Source of the DNA: Trichosphaerium sp. ATCC 40318
Lineage: Eukaryota > Discosea > Flabellinia > Trichosidae
DNA length: 64,000 bases
Direction of reading: 5' to 3'
NCBI GenBank assembly: GCA_038496445.1
Contig: JALMLS010000355.1
Coordinates: forward strand, 31,008 to 95,007
Of this stretch, positions 62,212-64,000 are shown piece by piece. Positions within the stretch are counted from its first letter, which is position 1. Each line of letters starts with the position of its first letter. The translations under genes were made by a program, and so were the position numbers. The notes under the pieces were generated by a model. The model saw nothing but the letters and a program-made list of their open reading frames with translations. It was not told the origin of the DNA and made no database searches.

Positions 62212-64000
62212 TTAGCTTGGAGCAGAAGAGACTTCTAGTTCCTTGGTTCGTAAAGTATAAGGGAAAATAGCATGCCTCGACTTAGGTACAAAGAAAGCAA
62301 TAATCAGAGCTGCAGCAATCTACCATAGAAATTAAGTTGTGCGAAAAATACTGCGATAAAGCAATAAGGAGACATACCAGAAAAAGAATACCAAATATAA
62401 CCCCTAAAACAATACCAATATAGGCTGTTCCGGATGCAGCATCACAACTATCAGACATTGATGTAATTACAAATATGCTAGATGCAAAAGTAAGGAGTTT
62501 GGTATGTAAAGGTTAATGAAGCATACGATGAGAGAGTCTGCTCAATTCTCGCCAATACACATTCTGGTGATACTAATGTAAAAGTACCATTGATACAGTT
62601 GCTATTGCTTCGTATTACTTCTCTTCTTGTCTCACCAACACCTGTTGTGTTATCACGTGTGAGGTCAATGATGAACGTTGTATTCGATGGTATTACAATA
62701 CATCCTAAACATTGGATTATCCAATAAACGTGTTCTAAATAACTTGTGATACAAGACATACCTTCAACTTGAAGAAAGCCTCCTGGAGTAATTGTTGCTA
62801 TCTCTGAGTTAACAAAGTCACCATTTATTATTAAACGACTAGACAGCACTATTTCAGGTGGTAGACTACCCACTGTTGGTGCGGCTGTAGGTGATACAGT
62901 TGTTGGTTCGAATGTTGGTGTGGTTGTCGGTTCAACAGTTGGTGTTAATGTAGGAGCAGTTGGTGGCATTGTTGTAGGAATGAAAGTTTTGCCTTCGCAA
63001 GTAACTATTCAACACTGTAAGAGCAAATACAAAATACTGTGTACCATTAGTTTGGCAATCTACAAAATACGTGGTGATATCAGAGTAGCCACATGTGAAA
63101 TTGGTTGGTGTTGAAGGACAGTCAAAAACGCTTCCAGTATCTATTTGATAAATTAGTACAATACAATTCCGTGTACAATTACAATACCATCGTTGATGGT
63201 TTTTTCAAACGTTGTTGTATTTCTAAACACGAAATTTAGTATGCTTGATGCGTAGAAGTAGTTTACGAATTGTAATGTTCATAGAAGACCCAATCAATGC
63301 AGGAGAGTTTATAGTTCTTGTATCATTTTGTATTTTGCTAAGCAGGAATCAGATGTCTGCTAGTAAAATTAAGGAGAACGTTACACGCATGTATTATTCT
63401 CAAATACACAAGAATCTATCACTGCAGATCCACCGACAAAAACCAAAGCTCCAGCTACAGGAGATTAATATGACGCTTGGCTAGTGCACGTGTACCGAAA
63501 CATCTGTCCTCTGTTGCGTTGCTTTCTTGCACACTGTTCCCAATAAATGATGTGCTGAATAGCTGTACATCAGTTGAATTTATGTATACTACTGATGTGG
63601 GTTGTATATTTGTTGCTGCAAACAAATTAGTTCGGAATAAGTTTCAGTATTGAGGAGTACAATCTGTTGCAACAACTGAATTGCTTGCAAAGAAGCAAGA
63701 AGCAATTATAACCTTAAAATAAGATCAGATTATAGAAACCTAAGTTCACATGCGCACCTTGTCAACACTGATGAACGTAGCAACCATTCCTATGTTCAAC
63801 AATTATGTGATCACAAATTACAATGTTTGCCGAGTATTACCTTTCCCTTGCAACGATGACAGACGAGATCCTCTTCTGTTATTAACTGCAAAGCCACAGC
63901 CATTGACAGATACTGTATCGGCTGTTTCAATCCATAATCCCAAAGGCTCTCCAAATCTTGAAAAGTCTTCCATCTCTTGAAAAACTGAATTGTGTACAGC
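62212..64000 (-). CDS. Beta-helix surface protein, copy N7 (5' end outside window)
   Basis: The C-terminal two-thirds of a seventh member. From the window edge inward: VHNSVFQEM, GLWIETADTVSVNGCGF (diverged from the ETVSVNNCHF of other copies), further rungs, the Cys-rich block and the longest stalk seen (about 39 residues of PTVEPTTTPTFEPT type). Then CIVIPSNTTFIIDLTRD, SNCINGTFTLVSPECVLARI, a transmembrane helix, and the tail PYTLRTKELEVSSAPS with stop at 62212-62214. It is more diverged from N2-N6 than they are from each other. The start is not in the window. Confidence 0.7.

Overview
The window is nuclear DNA from a unicellular eukaryote. It is AT-rich and gene-dense, and almost every gene is split by short GT-AG introns, mostly 40-100 nt and some only 21-28 nt. 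Gene content fits a free-living amoeboid or amoeba-like protist: an ABP34-type actin bundler, GABA-B-like family C GPCRs, F-box and KCTD proteins, and an intronless MORN-repeat protein of the type common in giant viruses of amoebae. I cannot name the species. I see no rRNA, tRNA or CRISPR array.

Left part (1-27.6 kb): the 3' end of an unidentified gene (to 630), a secreted subtilase (1118-2828), two copies of an unknown gene flanking a MORN-repeat gene (2.96-6.9 kb), a glycerophosphodiester phosphodiesterase, a fatty acid elongase, an F-box/START protein, a cytochrome P450 with one apparent frame break, a 'YPExxW'-repeat membrane-associated protein, an RWDD2-like protein, an ABP34-like actin bundler, a KCTD-type BTB protein, a second F-box/START protein, and a long unidentified multi-exon gene. 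Several short stretches between them carry coding-like exons that I could not complete.

Middle (28-37.9 kb): three tandem GABA-B-type receptors, each with a signal peptide, a periplasmic-binding-type ligand domain, seven membrane segments and a C-terminal coiled coil. All three share an intron that must start with GC.

Right part (38-64 kb): seven paralogues of a secreted or surface beta-helix protein with a Pro/Thr stalk and one membrane anchor. Six are on the minus strand. One is inverted (53.5-55.9 kb) and carries two frameshifts. The spaces between them hold duplicated flanks, a decayed F-box/LRR gene, non-LTR reverse transcriptase scraps, orphan signal-peptide exons and a hairpin-forming repeat.

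A theme across the window is the palindrome CACGTG. It lies 70-78 bp upstream of the leader ATG in six beta-helix genes, 60-100 bp upstream of the three receptor genes, and in many introns. A shared G-box/E-box regulator of the two surface-protein clusters is a plausible inference. Single-base losses at potential homopolymers (P450, YPExxW gene, inverted beta-helix copy) may be assembly errors and should be checked before calling pseudogenes.
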